A stretch of 52,702 nt of DNA, from contig NZ_LT707403.1 of the NCBI RefSeq assembly GCF_900156875.1, positions 1-52,702 of the forward strand. Direction: 5' to 3'. Position 1 is the stretch's first letter. Every line of letters starts with the position of its first letter. Of this stretch, positions 38,029 to 48,464 are shown piece after piece. A model generated the notes under the pieces. That model was given only the letters and a program-made list of their open reading frames with translations. It was not told the origin of the DNA and made no database searches. The translations under genes and the position numbers were made by a program. The DNA comes from Robertmurraya dakarensis (GTDB lineage Bacteria; Bacillota; Bacilli; Bacillales; Cytobacillaceae).

Positions 38029-38983
38029 AGTAAATCCTGGGACGGTTATTGAAGGAAAATGGCATCAAAATCGCTATCGTATTATAAAAGAAATCGGATT
38101 CGGTGCGAATGGAGTTGTGTATCTAGCACAAACCGGAACTAAAGATGTAGCACTCAAAATGAGTGATAATAGTATGTCTGTTACATCTGAGGTCAATGTT
38201 CTCAAAGCTTTTGCAAAGGTCCAAGGGTCAACCCTCGGGCCTTCTTTGGTTGATGTAGATGATTGGGAACATCGAGGCGGCAAGGTTTCCTTTTATGTAA
38301 TGGAATATATTAAAGGGCCTGATTTTTTGACATTTATCCAGCAAAAGGGGAAAACGTGGGTTACAGTGCTCGTTTTACAATTATTAAATGATTTGGCTGT
38401 TCTTCACGACAAAGGCTGGGTATTCGGTGATTTAAAGCCGGAGAACTTAATCGTCATGGGGCCGCCGCCTAGAATCCGCTGCATAGATGTTGGCGGGACA
38501 ACGTTACAAGGCCGGGCTATTAAGGAATTTACAGAGTTTTATGATCGGGGCTATTGGGGGTTAGGATCTCGTAAGGCTGAGCCGAGTTATGACTTGTTTG
38601 CAGTGGCAATGATCATCATTAATACTGAGTATCCAAAAAGGTTTAATAAGAATTCGGGCGGGATAAGTGAGCTCAAAGGTTATATTAAACAAAGCAAGCT
38701 GCTTCTAGAATTCGAAGATATTATCATGAGTGCTTTGCAGGGAAAGTATCAAAGTGCAAGGGAAATGAGATTAGCAATAATAGATAAAATGAGTACCCCG
38801 TCCAAACCTAGCGTAGGCAGCAGACAGAAAAGTACGTCTGGTACAGTTAGATCTAATCATACGAGTAAGAAACGGAAAGTGCATAGTAGCCATTACAGGA
38901 TAAGCGGATGGATTGAAACGATCCTTATCGTCTCCATTATTTCATTCTTATATATGATATATATATTTGGACAGGTTTACTAA
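37994..38983 (+). CDS. yabT: Serine/threonine protein kinase YabT
   Basis: DNA-activated Hanks-type kinase active in sporulation in B. subtilis, where it phosphorylates RecA and other proteins. About 329 residues: Gly loop GFGANGVVY (about 34-42), catalytic Lys in VALKMSD, catalytic loop FGDLKPENLI, and the Mg motif is DVG instead of DFG (CIDVGG), as I recall also in B. subtilis YabT. A membrane segment closes the protein (WIETILIVSIISFLYMIYIFG). The start is uncertain: GTG 37994 or an ATG at 37997-38012, all inside the end of yabS with no strong ribosome binding site. Confidence 0.9.
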   Translation: MMMKNTMKSLCKVNPGTVIEGKWHQNRYRIIKEIGFGANGVVYLAQTGTKDVALKMSDNSMSVTSEVNVLKAFAKVQGSTLGPSLVDVDDWEHRGGKVSFYVMEYIKGPDFLTFIQQKGKTWVTVLVLQLLNDLAVLHDKGWVFGDLKPENLIVMGPPPRIRCIDVGGTTLQGRAIKEFTEFYDRGYWGLGSRKAEPSYDLFAVAMIIINTEYPKRFNKNSGGISELKGYIKQSKLLLEFEDIIMSALQGKYQSAREMRLAIIDKMSTPSKPSVGSRQKSTSGTVRSNHTSKKRKVHSSHYRISGWIETILIVSIISFLYMIYIFGQVY

Positions 38984-39071
38984 TATCCGAAAGATTTATG
39001 AAACTTTAAGACTTTTCGGTCGTATTTATACTATTAACTTGCTGATTCTATTTCCTTGTTTCAATCGCTTT

Positions 39072-39080
39072 TGTTATAGT
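39072..39080 (+). promoter_or_regulatory. Possible extended -10 promoter of tilS
   Basis: TGTTATAGT about 48 bp before tilS; the -35 (TTCCTT at 17 bp) is poor. Confidence 0.4.
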
Positions 39081-39127
39081 ATGTAGTGGGAAAATATTAA
39101 TTAGCAATTTTAAAGGAAGAGTTTTTG

Positions 39128-40555
39128 ATGTTAGAAACAAAGGTAGAAGCCTTTCTGCGCAGGAAAAATTTCAATCTTAGAGATAAAGGGATCGTGGTCG
39201 GGGTATCTGGAGGTCCTGATTCACTAGCTTTACTTCATTTTCTTTGGAGCAGGCAGAAGAATTGGAACTTAAAGATTGTTGCATGTCACGTCGACCATAT
39301 GTTCAGAGGTGCAGAATCCGAACAGGAAGCGCAGTTTGTGAAGGATTTTTGCAAAAATAGAAATATCCCGATTGAATGGACTCAGATAGATGTCCCTAAG
39401 TTTATTGAACAAACCGGCTTAAGTCCAGAATCTGCTGCAAGGGAATGCCGGTATTCCTTCTTTCATAAAATTCTTAAGAAATATCGGTTTCCTTTATTGG
39501 CATTAGGTCATCATGGCGATGATCAAATTGAAACGATATTAATGAGATTAACAAGAGGGGGAACAGGGAAAGCTAGAGCTGGGATCCCTTTTTCAAGAAC
39601 AATTCAAGAAGGAGAATTGTTTAGACCGTTTCTTTGTCTTAACAGAGAAGAGATTGAAACATACTGCTTCCATCATCATTTAGACCCAAGACGGGATCCG
39701 AGTAATGAAGAGGAAATTTACAGTAGAAATCGTTTTAGAAAGAGAGTACTGCCTTTTTTAAAAAAAGAAAATCCAAAGGTTCATGAACATTTTCAGCGTT
39801 TCAGTGAGGATTTAGAGAGTGATGAAATTTTTCTGCAGGAATTAACGGCAGATAAAATGAATATGGTAATGAAGAAGAGGACAAAGGATAAGATTACTAT
39901 TGACGTAGAGGCATTTCTACTGATGCCAATTTCTTTACAAAGAAGAGGGATTCAACTAATATTAAACTATCTTTATAAAGTACGTCCTGCATCACTATCC
40001 GCATTACATATTGACCAGGTTTTCTCTTTATTAAACAGTCCTCATCCATCAGGTACATTGGATTTTCCAGAAGATTTACAAGTTGTACGTACTTATCAAG
40101 AGTGTCATTTCCAATTTTATTCTGTATCTGAAGTCAGCTCTTATTTCTTGGAAATAAACGAACCTGGTGAAGTAGTATTGCCGGGCGGTGACAGAATTAA
40201 AATGGAATATACACATCATGATATAGAGGACAACGATCGTTTTTCCTTTGCTTTTTCAATTGATGAAAGTCAATTACCTATAAAGGTTAGAACAAGGGAA
40301 AATGGTGACCGTCTTCAAATAAAGGGTATGAAAGGATCTAAAAAAGTAAAGGATCTTTTTATTGACCAGAAAGTACCAATACATAAGCGGAATAGCTGGC
40401 CTATTGTAACTGATAGCTTTGGTCAGATCATTTGGATACCAGGACTTCGAAAAGCTAGTGTTAAAACTGCGGAAAAAACGGGTAAACTAAGAAAAATTCT
40501 TTTAACATATTCTTGCAAAGATCTTCTAGGGGGAACAACAAAACATGAAAAATGA
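39128..40555 (+). CDS. tilS: tRNA(Ile)-lysidine synthetase
   Basis: Adds lysine to C34 of the CAU-anticodon tRNA-Ile so that it reads AUA; essential. N-type ATP pyrophosphatase with the PP-loop SGGPDS at residues 27-32, the family block [21 protein letters not shown], and C-terminal tRNA-recognition domains (from about 380, [27 protein letters not shown]). ATG 39128 is preceded by AAAGGAAGAG; a TTG at 39125 is adjacent. Overlaps hpt by 11 bp. 475 residues. Confidence 0.96.
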   Translation: MLETKVEAFLRRKNFNLRDKGIVVGVSGGPDSLALLHFLWSRQKNWNLKIVACHVDHMFRGAESEQEAQFVKDFCKNRNIPIEWTQIDVPKFIEQTGLSPESAARECRYSFFHKILKKYRFPLLALGHHGDDQIETILMRLTRGGTGKARAGIPFSRTIQEGELFRPFLCLNREEIETYCFHHHLDPRRDPSNEEEIYSRNRFRKRVLPFLKKENPKVHEHFQRFSEDLESDEIFLQELTADKMNMVMKKRTKDKITIDVEAFLLMPISLQRRGIQLILNYLYKVRPASLSALHIDQVFSLLNSPHPSGTLDFPEDLQVVRTYQECHFQFYSVSEVSSYFLEINEPGEVVLPGGDRIKMEYTHHDIEDNDRFSFAFSIDESQLPIKVRTRENGDRLQIKGMKGSKKVKDLFIDQKVPIHKRNSWPIVTDSFGQIIWIPGLRKASVKTAEKTGKLRKILLTYSCKDLLGGTTKHEK

Positions 40556-41093
40556 TATTGAAAAGGTTCTAATAACAGAAGAAGAATTACAAACGAAAAT
40601 CAAGGAATTAGGAGCACATTTAACAGAAGAGTATGATGACAAGTTTCCATTAGTCATTGGGGTTCTAAAAGGGGCTATGCCATTTATGGGGGATCTTCTT
40701 AAGAGGATCGATACATATCTCGAAATGGATTTTATGGACGTCTCTAGTTATGGGAATTCTACAGTTTCTTCTGGTGAAGTGAAGATTATTAAGGATTTAG
40801 ATACTTCAGTTGAAGGAAGGAACATATTAATTATTGAGGATATTATTGATAGCGGCTTAACTTTAAGTTATTTAGTTGAACTTTTCCGTTATCGTAAAGC
40901 AAAGTCAATTAAGATTGTCACGCTTCTTGATAAACCAACTGGAAGAAAGGCTGATATTAAGGCGGATTATGTAGGCTTCATTGTTCCAGATGAATTTGTA
41001 GTAGGATATGGTTTGGATTATGCAGAAAAGTACCGTAACCTTCCTTATATCGGAGTGTTAAAGCCTGAAGTATACACTAATAAAGAAGAGTAA
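40545..41093 (+). CDS. hpt: Hypoxanthine-guanine phosphoribosyltransferase
   Basis: Salvages hypoxanthine and guanine with PRPP. 182 residues; PRPP loop [13 protein letters not shown], the PPi loop VLKGAMPF, and the base-binding [20 protein letters not shown]. Start within the end of tilS, after AGGGGG. The tilS-hpt-ftsH order is conserved in Bacillaceae; in B. subtilis TilS and HprT jointly activate ftsH transcription. Confidence 0.96.
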   Translation: MKNDIEKVLITEEELQTKIKELGAHLTEEYDDKFPLVIGVLKGAMPFMGDLLKRIDTYLEMDFMDVSSYGNSTVSSGEVKIIKDLDTSVEGRNILIIEDIIDSGLTLSYLVELFRYRKAKSIKIVTLLDKPTGRKADIKADYVGFIVPDEFVVGYGLDYAEKYRNLPYIGVLKPEVYTNKEE

Positions 41094-41233
41094 AGAATAA
41101 ATTAAAACACTGGAAAACATTATGTCCTAAATAATCGGATAATAGCGGTATTTAGAGGGTAAATTCTTGTACTGACATAATTTACTATGATACTATTTAC
41201 TATAGTTTGTTTTACCGTGGGAGGAGGTAAGGG

Positions 41234-43228
41234 ATGAATCGGATTTTTCGTAATACCATATTTTATTTATTAATCTTCTTAGTCATTATTGGTGTTGTAA
41301 GCTTTTTCAACGGCAGTAATGAGCCAACAGAAGAAATGTCGTATGATCAATTTGTTACACACCTAGAAGCTGGTGAGGTCGAGGAGCTATCCATACAGCC
41401 TGAAAGAGGTGTTTATGAAGTACGAGGCAGACTCGCGAACTATGAGGAAGGCAAGGTCTTCATAACATATGTTTGGAATAGCGAGCAATTGCTGCAAAAG
41501 GTAGACGAGGCAGCAGCGGCATCAAAGGTAAGAGTCATGCCTGCTAAAGAAACAAGCGGTTGGGTAACATTCTTTACTTCCATTATTCCGTTTGTCATAA
41601 TCTTTATTTTATTCTTCTTCCTTTTAAACCAAGCTCAAGGCGGCGGAAGCCGTGTAATGAATTTCGGTAAAAGTAAAGCGAAGCTTTACAATGATGAAAA
41701 GAAGAAAGTCCGCTTCAAGGATGTTGCGGGGGCAGATGAAGAGAAACAAGAGCTTGTTGAAGTGGTAGAATTCCTAAAGGATCCGCGTAAGTTTTCCGAA
41801 CTTGGGGCTAGAATTCCAAAAGGTGTCTTGCTTGTAGGACCTCCAGGGACTGGTAAAACATTGCTTGCGAGAGCTGTTGCTGGTGAAGCTGGCGTACCGT
41901 TCTTCTCTATTAGTGGTTCAGACTTTGTTGAGATGTTTGTCGGTGTAGGGGCTTCCCGTGTACGTGATCTTTTTGAAAATGCAAAGAAAAATGCACCTTG
42001 TATTATCTTTATTGATGAAATTGATGCGGTTGGACGCCAGCGTGGAGCTGGACTTGGCGGAGGTCACGATGAACGTGAACAAACCCTAAACCAATTGCTT
42101 GTAGAAATGGATGGTTTCGGAGCTAATGAAGGAATCATTATCATTGCAGCGACAAACCGCCCAGACATTCTTGATCCAGCGCTTTTACGTCCAGGCCGTT
42201 TTGATCGTCAAATCACGGTTGACCGTCCAGATGTAAATGGTCGTGAAGCAGTTCTAAAGGTTCATGCGCGAAATAAGCCTTTGGCTGATAGTGTAGATTT
42301 AAAAGCGATTGCGGCACGTACTCCTGGATTCTCAGGTGCAGATTTAGAAAACTTATTAAACGAAGCTGCTCTGGTGGCGGCTCGTTCAAATAAGAAAAAA
42401 GTCGATATGGAAGATATTGATGAAGCAACGGACCGAGTCATTGCCGGACCAGCTAAGAAAAGCAGAGTTATTTCTCAAAAAGAAAGAAGAATTGTTGCTT
42501 TCCATGAAGCTGGTCATACCGTTATTGGTGTCGTCCTTGAAGATGCGGAAATGGTGCATAAAGTAACAATCGTGCCACGTGGTCAAGCCGGCGGATATGC
42601 CGTTATGCTTCCAAAGGAAGATCGTTATTTCATGACAAAACCAGAGCTTCTTGATAAAATTGTTGGATTACTCGGCGGACGTGTGGCGGAAGAAATTGTC
42701 TTCGGTGAAGTAAGTACAGGAGCACATAATGACTTCCAACGTGCAACAGGAATTGCTCGCCGTATGGTTACTGAATTTGGTATGAGTGATAAGCTCGGAC
42801 CGCTTCAATTTGGTCAATCACAAGGTGGTCAAGTATTCTTAGGCCGTGACATTAACAATGAACAAAATTACTCAGATGCGATTGCGTATGAAATTGACCT
42901 TGAAATTCAACGTATCATTAAAGAGTGCTACGAGAAAGCGAAAAAGACTTTGACTGAAAATCGCGATAAACTCGATATTATTGCAAATACATTGCTTGAA
43001 GTGGAAACATTAGATGCGCAGCAAATTAAACATTTAGTTGAGCATGGTAAACTCCCTGATCGAACTTCCACTCCAGTCAGCATCGAGAAGTCGGACAATA
43101 ATGAGGATGTTAAAGTAAACATCAGCATTAAAAAGGATGATGCAGAGGACTCTAAGGAAGAGAGTGATTCTAAAGCAGATTCCGCTGATAATGCTTCATC
43201 AGATAACGAGGATAAGAAAAAATCTTAA
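41234..43228 (+). CDS. ftsH: ATP-dependent zinc metalloprotease FtsH
   Basis: Hexameric membrane AAA+ protease that degrades unassembled membrane proteins and regulators such as Spo0E-type phosphatases. 664 residues: membrane segments at about 5-25 and 112-132, Walker A GPPGTGKT (202-209), Walker [14 protein letters not shown] region, and the zinc site HEAGH (424-428). The acidic C-terminal tail (about 620-664) is low-complexity. Ribosome binding site GGGAGGAGG. Ends in a strong terminator. Confidence 0.98.
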   Translation: MNRIFRNTIFYLLIFLVIIGVVSFFNGSNEPTEEMSYDQFVTHLEAGEVEELSIQPERGVYEVRGRLANYEEGKVFITYVWNSEQLLQKVDEAAAASKVRVMPAKETSGWVTFFTSIIPFVIIFILFFFLLNQAQGGGSRVMNFGKSKAKLYNDEKKKVRFKDVAGADEEKQELVEVVEFLKDPRKFSELGARIPKGVLLVGPPGTGKTLLARAVAGEAGVPFFSISGSDFVEMFVGVGASRVRDLFENAKKNAPCIIFIDEIDAVGRQRGAGLGGGHDEREQTLNQLLVEMDGFGANEGIIIIAATNRPDILDPALLRPGRFDRQITVDRPDVNGREAVLKVHARNKPLADSVDLKAIAARTPGFSGADLENLLNEAALVAARSNKKKVDMEDIDEATDRVIAGPAKKSRVISQKERRIVAFHEAGHTVIGVVLEDAEMVHKVTIVPRGQAGGYAVMLPKEDRYFMTKPELLDKIVGLLGGRVAEEIVFGEVSTGAHNDFQRATGIARRMVTEFGMSDKLGPLQFGQSQGGQVFLGRDINNEQNYSDAIAYEIDLEIQRIIKECYEKAKKTLTENRDKLDIIANTLLEVETLDAQQIKHLVEHGKLPDRTSTPVSIEKSDNNEDVKVNISIKKDDAEDSKEESDSKADSADNASSDNEDKKKS

Positions 43229-43234
43229 TTTTAA

Positions 43235-43267
43235 TTAGAGTGCCTGTTACAGGCACTCTTTTGCTTT
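43235..43267 (+). terminator. ftsH terminator
   Basis: Stem AGAGTGCCTG / CAGGCACTCT with a 3-nt loop, then TTTTGCTTTT. Confidence 0.88.
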
Positions 43268-43369
43268 TAAAAATGGCTGATAGATTTATACACAAGCGGG
43301 ATCTATATATGGTATGATGTTTGCATATTATGAAAATACTTTAAAAATTAATATAAAGTGGTGAGACTG

Positions 43370-44149
43370 TTGATTTTTGTTTTTGATGTGGGAAATACTA
43401 ATATGGTTTTAGGTGTATATGATCAGGATGAGTTAAAGCACTATTGGAGAATTGAAACAAGCCGTAATAAAACGGAGGATGAATACGGCATGATGATTAA
43501 GAGTTTATTTAGTCATGTAGGCCTTGAGTTTACTTCCATTGATGGAATCATTATTTCATCTGTTGTGCCTCCAATTATGTTTGCGCTTGAGAGAATGTGT
43601 AATCGCTATTTTGACATTAAGCCTTTGGTCGTTGGACCTGGCATGAAAACGGGCTTAGACATTAAGTATGAAAATCCAAGAGAAGTTGGTGCCGACAGAA
43701 TCGTTAATGCAGTTGCAGCACTACATGAGTATGGAAGCCCGCTTATCATTGTGGATTTTGGTACGGCAACAACCTATTGCTACATCAATGAGCACAAACA
43801 ATATATGGGTGGGGCGATTGCACCAGGTATTAATATTTCGACAGAAGCTCTGTATACGCGTGCTTCAAAGCTTCCGCGCATTGAAATTGCACGTCCTGAA
43901 GGGGTAGTTGGTAAAAATACAGTTTCTGCGATGCAGGCAGGTATTTTATACGGTTATGTCGGTCAAGTAGAAGGAATTGTGCAAAGAATGAAGACTCAAA
44001 GCAAGGAAAAACCAATGGTTATTGCCACGGGAGGACTCGCTCCGTTAATAGCTGAAGAATCACATGTAATTGATATTGTTGATCCTTTTTTAACTTTAAA
44101 GGGACTTCAGCTTATTTATAAACGAAATATGGAAAACCTAAAAAAATAA
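43370..44149 (+). CDS. coaX: Type III pantothenate kinase
   Basis: First step of coenzyme A synthesis from pantothenate, ASKHA fold. DVGNTN at residues 6-11 is the phosphate motif, [11 protein letters not shown] and VDFGTATT are the catalytic and ATP motifs, and ATGGLAPLI lies near the end. TTG 43370 is chosen because GTGGTGA (43358-43364) just upstream is the probable ribosome binding site and homologues begin here; the ORF itself is open from 43358. 259 residues. Confidence 0.95.
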   Translation: MIFVFDVGNTNMVLGVYDQDELKHYWRIETSRNKTEDEYGMMIKSLFSHVGLEFTSIDGIIISSVVPPIMFALERMCNRYFDIKPLVVGPGMKTGLDIKYENPREVGADRIVNAVAALHEYGSPLIIVDFGTATTYCYINEHKQYMGGAIAPGINISTEALYTRASKLPRIEIARPEGVVGKNTVSAMQAGILYGYVGQVEGIVQRMKTQSKEKPMVIATGGLAPLIAEESHVIDIVDPFLTLKGLQLIYKRNMENLKK

Positions 44150-44185
44150 AACAATCATGATTTGCAGCTTGAAAGGAGTTAAAGA

Positions 44186-45064
44186 ATGAAGGATTATCTA
44201 GTAAAAGCTCTAGCTTACGACGGTCAAGTGCGTGCTTATGCTGTTAGAAGCACGGAAACAGTGGCTGAAGCACAGAAACGTCATTATACTTGGCCAACAG
44301 CTTCAGCAGCATTGGGCAGAACGATGTCAGCGGGAATTATGATGGGGTCTATGCTCAAAGGAGACGATAAACTCACTATTAAGGTTGAAGGCGGCGGACC
44401 TCTTGGTGTCATATTAGTTGATACAAATGCTAAGGGTGAGGTAAGGGGATATGTCACAAACCCACAAACCCATTTTGATCTTAATGAACACGGAAAGCTG
44501 GACGTTCGCCGTGCAGTTGGAACAGAAGGCTTTATATCAGTAGTGAAAGATACAGGTTTAAGAGACTTTTTTACTGGACAAGTTCCAATTGTTTCTGGTG
44601 AGCTTGGTGAAGACTTCACCTATTATTTTGTTACGTCTGAACAGGTTCCGTCGTCAGTTGGGGTTGGTGTCTTAGTTAATCCAGACAACACAATACTTGC
44701 AGCTGGTGGTTTCATTATTCAATTAATGCCAGGTGCTGAGGAAGAAACCATTACGGATATTGAAAATCATCTTAAAAGAATACCTCCAATCTCAAAGTTG
44801 ATTGAGAAGGGATTAACACCTGAAGAGATTTTAGAGGAAGTACTAGGAGAAGGAAATGTTAAAATCCTTGAGACTGTGCCAGTTTCTTTTCGTTGTACAT
44901 GTTCAAAAGATCGATTTTCAAATGCTATTGTAAGTTTAGGTAAAGAAGAGATACAAGATATGATTGAAACAGATGGTAAAGCTGAGGCACAATGTCATTT
45001 TTGTAATGAAAAATATCAGTTTAGCGGAGAAGAGCTAAGAACCCTTATCGAGGAAGCAAAATAA
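44186..45064 (+). CDS. hslO: Redox-regulated chaperone Hsp33
   Basis: Holdase chaperone activated by oxidation and unfolding. 292 residues; the C-terminal redox zinc switch is CTC (residues 237 and 239) and CHFC (270 and 273), as expected for the CxC-X27-32-CxxC signature. GAAAGGAG precedes the start. Lies between coaX and yacD as in B. subtilis. Confidence 0.96.
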   Translation: MKDYLVKALAYDGQVRAYAVRSTETVAEAQKRHYTWPTASAALGRTMSAGIMMGSMLKGDDKLTIKVEGGGPLGVILVDTNAKGEVRGYVTNPQTHFDLNEHGKLDVRRAVGTEGFISVVKDTGLRDFFTGQVPIVSGELGEDFTYYFVTSEQVPSSVGVGVLVNPDNTILAAGGFIIQLMPGAEEETITDIENHLKRIPPISKLIEKGLTPEEILEEVLGEGNVKILETVPVSFRCTCSKDRFSNAIVSLGKEEIQDMIETDGKAEAQCHFCNEKYQFSGEELRTLIEEAK

Positions 45065-45125
45065 TTATTTTATCTTATTTGCAAGATGTTTAAATAGATA
45101 AAGAATAATTTAGGGGGAGAAAGGG

Positions 45126-46001
45126 TTGGAGAAAAAGCAGCTTTGGGTCATCATATCCGGATTAATCTTGGTAAATTGCCTGACAGTTGCTTTTTTCTTA
45201 ACAAAGCAAGGAATAGGGCTTGGAAGTAATGAGGTTGTTGCAACAGTTGGCAATGAGGAAATTACTAGAGCTAACTGGTTGAGTGAAATAGAAAAGCGGT
45301 TCGGGAAAGATGTTTTAGAGGACTTAATTAACCAGAAGGTTATAAATGCAATGGCGGAAAAATATAGCATAAAGGTACCCGAAACAGCTATAGAACGAGA
45401 ACTCCATTTAGTAAAAACCATGTATGGAACAGCAGATGATCAAACATCAAACGAAGAGGAATGGAAAAAGCAGATTGAGTATAGTTTAATGCTTGAAGAA
45501 ATCATGACAAAGGATGTCGTTATTTCTGATGGAGAACTGGAGCGTTATTACGAACAAAATCGCAGTCTCTTTTCCATCCCTACCTCATATCATATTTCTC
45601 ATATCGTCGTAAAAACAAAAGATGATGCAGAACAGACTTTTAAGGAACTTAAGTCTGGCTCCTCTTTTTCTACATTGGCAATGGAAAGATCAATCGATGA
45701 ATTTAGTGCAGCACAAGGTGGAGATTTGGGTTATATACGTGAAGGTGATAGTTTTATACCATCTAACTATTTCCAAGTTATTCAGAAGATGAAACAAGGG
45801 GAATGGAGTAAGCCATTTCAAACAGGAGAAGGCTTTGTCATTGTTTTGCTTCATGAAACAATAAAAGGAAAGGATTACTCCTTTAAAGAAGTAAAAGGAG
45901 ATATCCGCAGACAAATGGCTTTAGAACAAATGGAAGGCACTACTGCTGCAGAAGTTTTTTGGAATGAAATAAATGTTGAATGGTATTATGGGGAAGAATA
46001 A
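45126..46001 (+). CDS. yacD: Membrane-anchored parvulin-type peptidyl-prolyl isomerase (YacD, PrsA-like)
   Basis: Predicted extracytoplasmic foldase. Residues 6-25 are a signal anchor (LWVIISGLILVNCLTVAFFL). The cysteine there lacks a proper lipobox (N rather than G/A/S before it), so I do not call it a lipoprotein, unlike PrsA. A SurA-N-like region follows and the rotamase domain spans about 155-250 (YHISHIVVKTKDDAEQ, GGDLGYIREG, FQTGEGFVIVLLHE). TTG start with GGGGGAG upstream. 291 residues. Confidence 0.9.
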   Translation: MEKKQLWVIISGLILVNCLTVAFFLTKQGIGLGSNEVVATVGNEEITRANWLSEIEKRFGKDVLEDLINQKVINAMAEKYSIKVPETAIERELHLVKTMYGTADDQTSNEEEWKKQIEYSLMLEEIMTKDVVISDGELERYYEQNRSLFSIPTSYHISHIVVKTKDDAEQTFKELKSGSSFSTLAMERSIDEFSAAQGGDLGYIREGDSFIPSNYFQVIQKMKQGEWSKPFQTGEGFVIVLLHETIKGKDYSFKEVKGDIRRQMALEQMEGTTAAEVFWNEINVEWYYGEE

Positions 46002-46003
46002 GC

Positions 46004-46036
46004 AAGACACGAGCTATCATGGCTCGTGTTTTTTTA
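46004..46036 (+). terminator. yacD terminator
   Basis: Stem CACGAGC / GCTCGTG with loop TATCATG and a run of seven T. Confidence 0.88.
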
Positions 46037-46052
46037 AAAGATAATTATTACG

Positions 46053-46085
46053 AATTTGTGAATTTAACAGTAATTTGTGAATTTA
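46053..46085. repeat. Direct repeat upstream of the cysK promoter
   Basis: AATTTGTGAATTTA occurs at 46053-46066 and again, identical, at 46072-46085, a period of 19 bp. The second copy ends 13 bp before the cysK -35 box. Confidence 0.8.
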
Positions 46086-46098
46086 TTAAACAAAAAGA

Positions 46099-46127
46099 TT
46101 GACATCATTACATAGTACTGGTAAATT
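46099..46127 (+). promoter_or_regulatory. cysK promoter
   Basis: TTGACA, 17 bp, TAAATT. In B. subtilis cysK is repressed by CymR with CysK itself; a CymR box matching the consensus well could not be identified here. Confidence 0.7.
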
Positions 46128-46170
46128 TTAATTAAACCAATAAAAATACTCGGATTAAGAGGTGGAAGGT

Positions 46171-47094
46171 ATGGCACGTATAGCAAATTCAATTACTGAG
46201 CTAATAGGACAGACTCCAATTGTAAAATTAAATCGCCTTGCAGACGAAAATAGTGCAGATGTGTATGTTAAGTTAGAATACTTTAACCCAGGAAGCAGTG
46301 TGAAAGATCGTATTGCGCTAGCGATGATCGAAGCGGCTGAGGAAAAAGGGCTATTAAAAGCAGGCTCTACTATTGTTGAACCAACTAGTGGGAATACTGG
46401 AATTGGACTAGCGATGGTTGCAGCTGCAAAAGGATATAAGGCTGTTTTAGTTATGCCGGATACAATGAGTTTAGAACGTCGTAACCTACTTCGCGCTTAT
46501 GGTGCTGAGCTTGTCTTAACTCCAGGAGCAGATGGAATGAAAGGTGCAATTGCAAAGGCAGAAGAACTTGTGAAAGAAAATGGATACTTCATGCCTCAGC
46601 AATTTGAAAACCCAGCTAATCCAGAAGTTCATAGCAGAACAACTGGTAAAGAAATTGTCGAACAAATGGGTGACAGCCTAGATGCATTTGTATCTGGAAT
46701 TGGTACAGGTGGAACCATTACTGGTGCTGGTCAAGTGTTAAAGGAAAAATACCAAAATATTAAGATCTATGCGGTAGAGCCAACTGATTCCCCAGTATTA
46801 TCTGGAGGTAACCCAGGTCCTCATAAAATTCAAGGAATTGGAGCAGGTTTTGTTCCTTCTGTTCTTGATACAGAGGTTTATGATGGAGTAATTAAAATTT
46901 CAAATGATGAAGCGTTTGAAACGGCTCGTAAATCTGGAAATGAAGAAGGAGTTCTTTGCGGAATATCATCAGGTGCGGCGATTGCAGCAGCTCTTAAGGT
47001 TGCAAAAGAACTTGGAAAAGGTAAGAAAGTTCTCGCTATCCTTCCTGACAACGGAGAACGTTACTTAAGTACAGCGTTATATCAATTTGACTGA
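46171..47094 (+). CDS. cysK: Cysteine synthase A (O-acetylserine sulfhydrylase)
   Basis: PLP enzyme making cysteine from O-acetylserine and sulfide; in Bacillus it also binds the repressor CymR. PLP Lys45 lies in NPGSSVKDR, the asparagine loop is [12 protein letters not shown], the phosphate loop [10 protein letters not shown], and ISSGAA near the end. ATG 46171 follows AGGTGGAAGG. 307 residues. In B. subtilis pabB, pabA, pabC follow; here a terminator and then folP. Confidence 0.97.
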   Translation: MARIANSITELIGQTPIVKLNRLADENSADVYVKLEYFNPGSSVKDRIALAMIEAAEEKGLLKAGSTIVEPTSGNTGIGLAMVAAAKGYKAVLVMPDTMSLERRNLLRAYGAELVLTPGADGMKGAIAKAEELVKENGYFMPQQFENPANPEVHSRTTGKEIVEQMGDSLDAFVSGIGTGGTITGAGQVLKEKYQNIKIYAVEPTDSPVLSGGNPGPHKIQGIGAGFVPSVLDTEVYDGVIKISNDEAFETARKSGNEEGVLCGISSGAAIAAALKVAKELGKGKKVLAILPDNGERYLSTALYQFD

Positions 47095-47128
47095 AATTAA
47101 TGTTTTCAAACTATAAAAAGTTTATAAT

Positions 47129-47166
47129 TAGAAGCAATGGTCAAAGGGCTATTGCTTCTTTTTATT
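47129..47166 (+). terminator. cysK terminator
   Basis: Stem AGAAGCAAT / ATTGCTTCT with a 12-nt loop, then TTTTATT. Confidence 0.83.
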
Positions 47167-47212
47167 GATTTCATGCAAGTCTTTTGAGGATTTTTCTATA
47201 ACAAGGAGACAG

Positions 47213-47229
47213 ACTAGTTAATAACTAGT
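47213..47229. promoter_or_regulatory. Perfect palindrome upstream of folP
   Basis: ACTAGTTA-A-TAACTAGT: two 8-bp arms around one central base, 28 bp before the folP start. The size and symmetry suit an operator for a dimeric repressor; the regulator is unknown. Confidence 0.45.
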
Positions 47230-47257
47230 ATAAAACTGGCAAATTGGAGGAAGTACA

Positions 47258-48106
47258 ATGGTGATTAAAACGCAAAACGATGTTATTGAAGCAGGACCAT
47301 ATAAATTAGAATTTAATAAAAAAACACTTATAATGGGAATTTTGAATGTTACTCCTGATTCATTTTCAGATGGAGGAAAACATAACTCAATTGAAAAAGC
47401 GGTACAACATGCAAAAAGGATGGTCGAGGATGGAGCTGATATCATTGATATTGGCGGTGAGTCTACACGTCCAGGTTATGAAAAGGTATCTGTTGAGGAA
47501 GAGATAGAACGAGTTATCCCTGTAATTGAAGCACTCTCAAAAGAAGTGAAGGTTCCATTATCGGTAGATACGTATAGTGCCGAAGTAATGAGAAAGTCAT
47601 TAGAAGCTGGTGCTCATATTATCAATGATATTTGGGGAGCTAAAGCAGATCCAGATATGGCGAAGGTAGCAGCAGAATTTGATGCACCAATAATCCTGAT
47701 GCATAATCGCGACAATCAGGATTATCAGGTTTTTTACCGGGATGTTTTGAATGACCTTTATGAGTCTATCCAAATCGTAAAAAATGCAGGGGTGAAGGAT
47801 GAGAAAATTATTCTAGATCCCGGTATTGGTTTTGCGAAGGATCTCTCCGAAAATCTTGAAATGATGAGAAACCTGGATAAGCTGGTTTCAATAGGCTATC
47901 CTGTGCTCCTCGGTACATCAAAAAAGTCGCTGATTGGGGGAGTCTTGAAATTGCCTGTTAACGAACGGATGGAAGGGACAGGCGCTACGGTTTGTTTTGG
48001 GATTCAAAAAGGCTGTCAGATTGTTCGTGTCCACGATGTTAAGGAAATCAGCAGAATGGCGAAAATGATGGATGCTTTAATCGGAAAGGATCAAATAAAT
48101 GGATAA
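47258..48106 (+). CDS. folP: Dihydropteroate synthase
   Basis: Joins p-aminobenzoate to the pterin pyrophosphate; target of sulfonamides. TIM barrel of 282 residues with GILNVTPDSFSDGG, GADIIDIGGESTRPG, INDIWG, and the C-terminal RVHDV. Ribosome binding site TTGGAGGAAG. First gene of folP-folB-folK-yazB-dusB. The pabB, pabA and pabC genes that usually precede it in Bacillus are missing here. Confidence 0.97.
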   Translation: MVIKTQNDVIEAGPYKLEFNKKTLIMGILNVTPDSFSDGGKHNSIEKAVQHAKRMVEDGADIIDIGGESTRPGYEKVSVEEEIERVIPVIEALSKEVKVPLSVDTYSAEVMRKSLEAGAHIINDIWGAKADPDMAKVAAEFDAPIILMHNRDNQDYQVFYRDVLNDLYESIQIVKNAGVKDEKIILDPGIGFAKDLSENLEMMRNLDKLVSIGYPVLLGTSKKSLIGGVLKLPVNERMEGTGATVCFGIQKGCQIVRVHDVKEISRMAKMMDALIGKDQING

Positions 48107-48464
48107 GATTTATCTAAATAAAATGGAGTTTTACGGATATCATGGAGTTTTTCCAGAGGAAACTCGTTTAGGTCAGCGCTTTATTGTTGATTTATCAGTC
48201 GAAATCGATTTAAAAAAGGCCGGAAAAAGTGATCAGCTTGAGTTTTCTGTTAACTATGGAGAGCTTTACACGACATGCAAAGATATTGTTGAAGGTAAAC
48301 CATTCAAGCTGGTTGAAGCACTGGCAGAGAAGATTACAGAAGTGGTTCTCTCTACTTACCAATTGGTCCAGTCATGCACGGTAAAGGTCATAAAACCTGA
48401 TCCGCCTATTCCGGGACATTACGAATCTGTTGCTGTTGAAATAACAAGGAGTAGACCGATTTGA
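48099..48464 (+). CDS. folB: Dihydroneopterin aldolase
   Basis: Cleaves dihydroneopterin to hydroxymethyl-dihydropterin and glycolaldehyde. 121 residues with the N-terminal YGYHGVFPEE, the Glu-containing NYGELYTTC and the catalytic Lys near VIKPDPPIPGHY. Overlaps folP by 8 bp; AAAGGA lies inside the end of folP. Confidence 0.96.
   Translation: MDKIYLNKMEFYGYHGVFPEETRLGQRFIVDLSVEIDLKKAGKSDQLEFSVNYGELYTTCKDIVEGKPFKLVEALAEKITEVVLSTYQLVQSCTVKVIKPDPPIPGHYESVAVEITRSRPI

Noticed and set aside
38440-38500. YabT as a dead kinase because DFG reads DVG
   Set aside because: The catalytic Lys and the Asp of DLKPEN are kept, the Mg-binding Asp remains in DVG, and B. subtilis YabT as I recall has the same DVG and is active.
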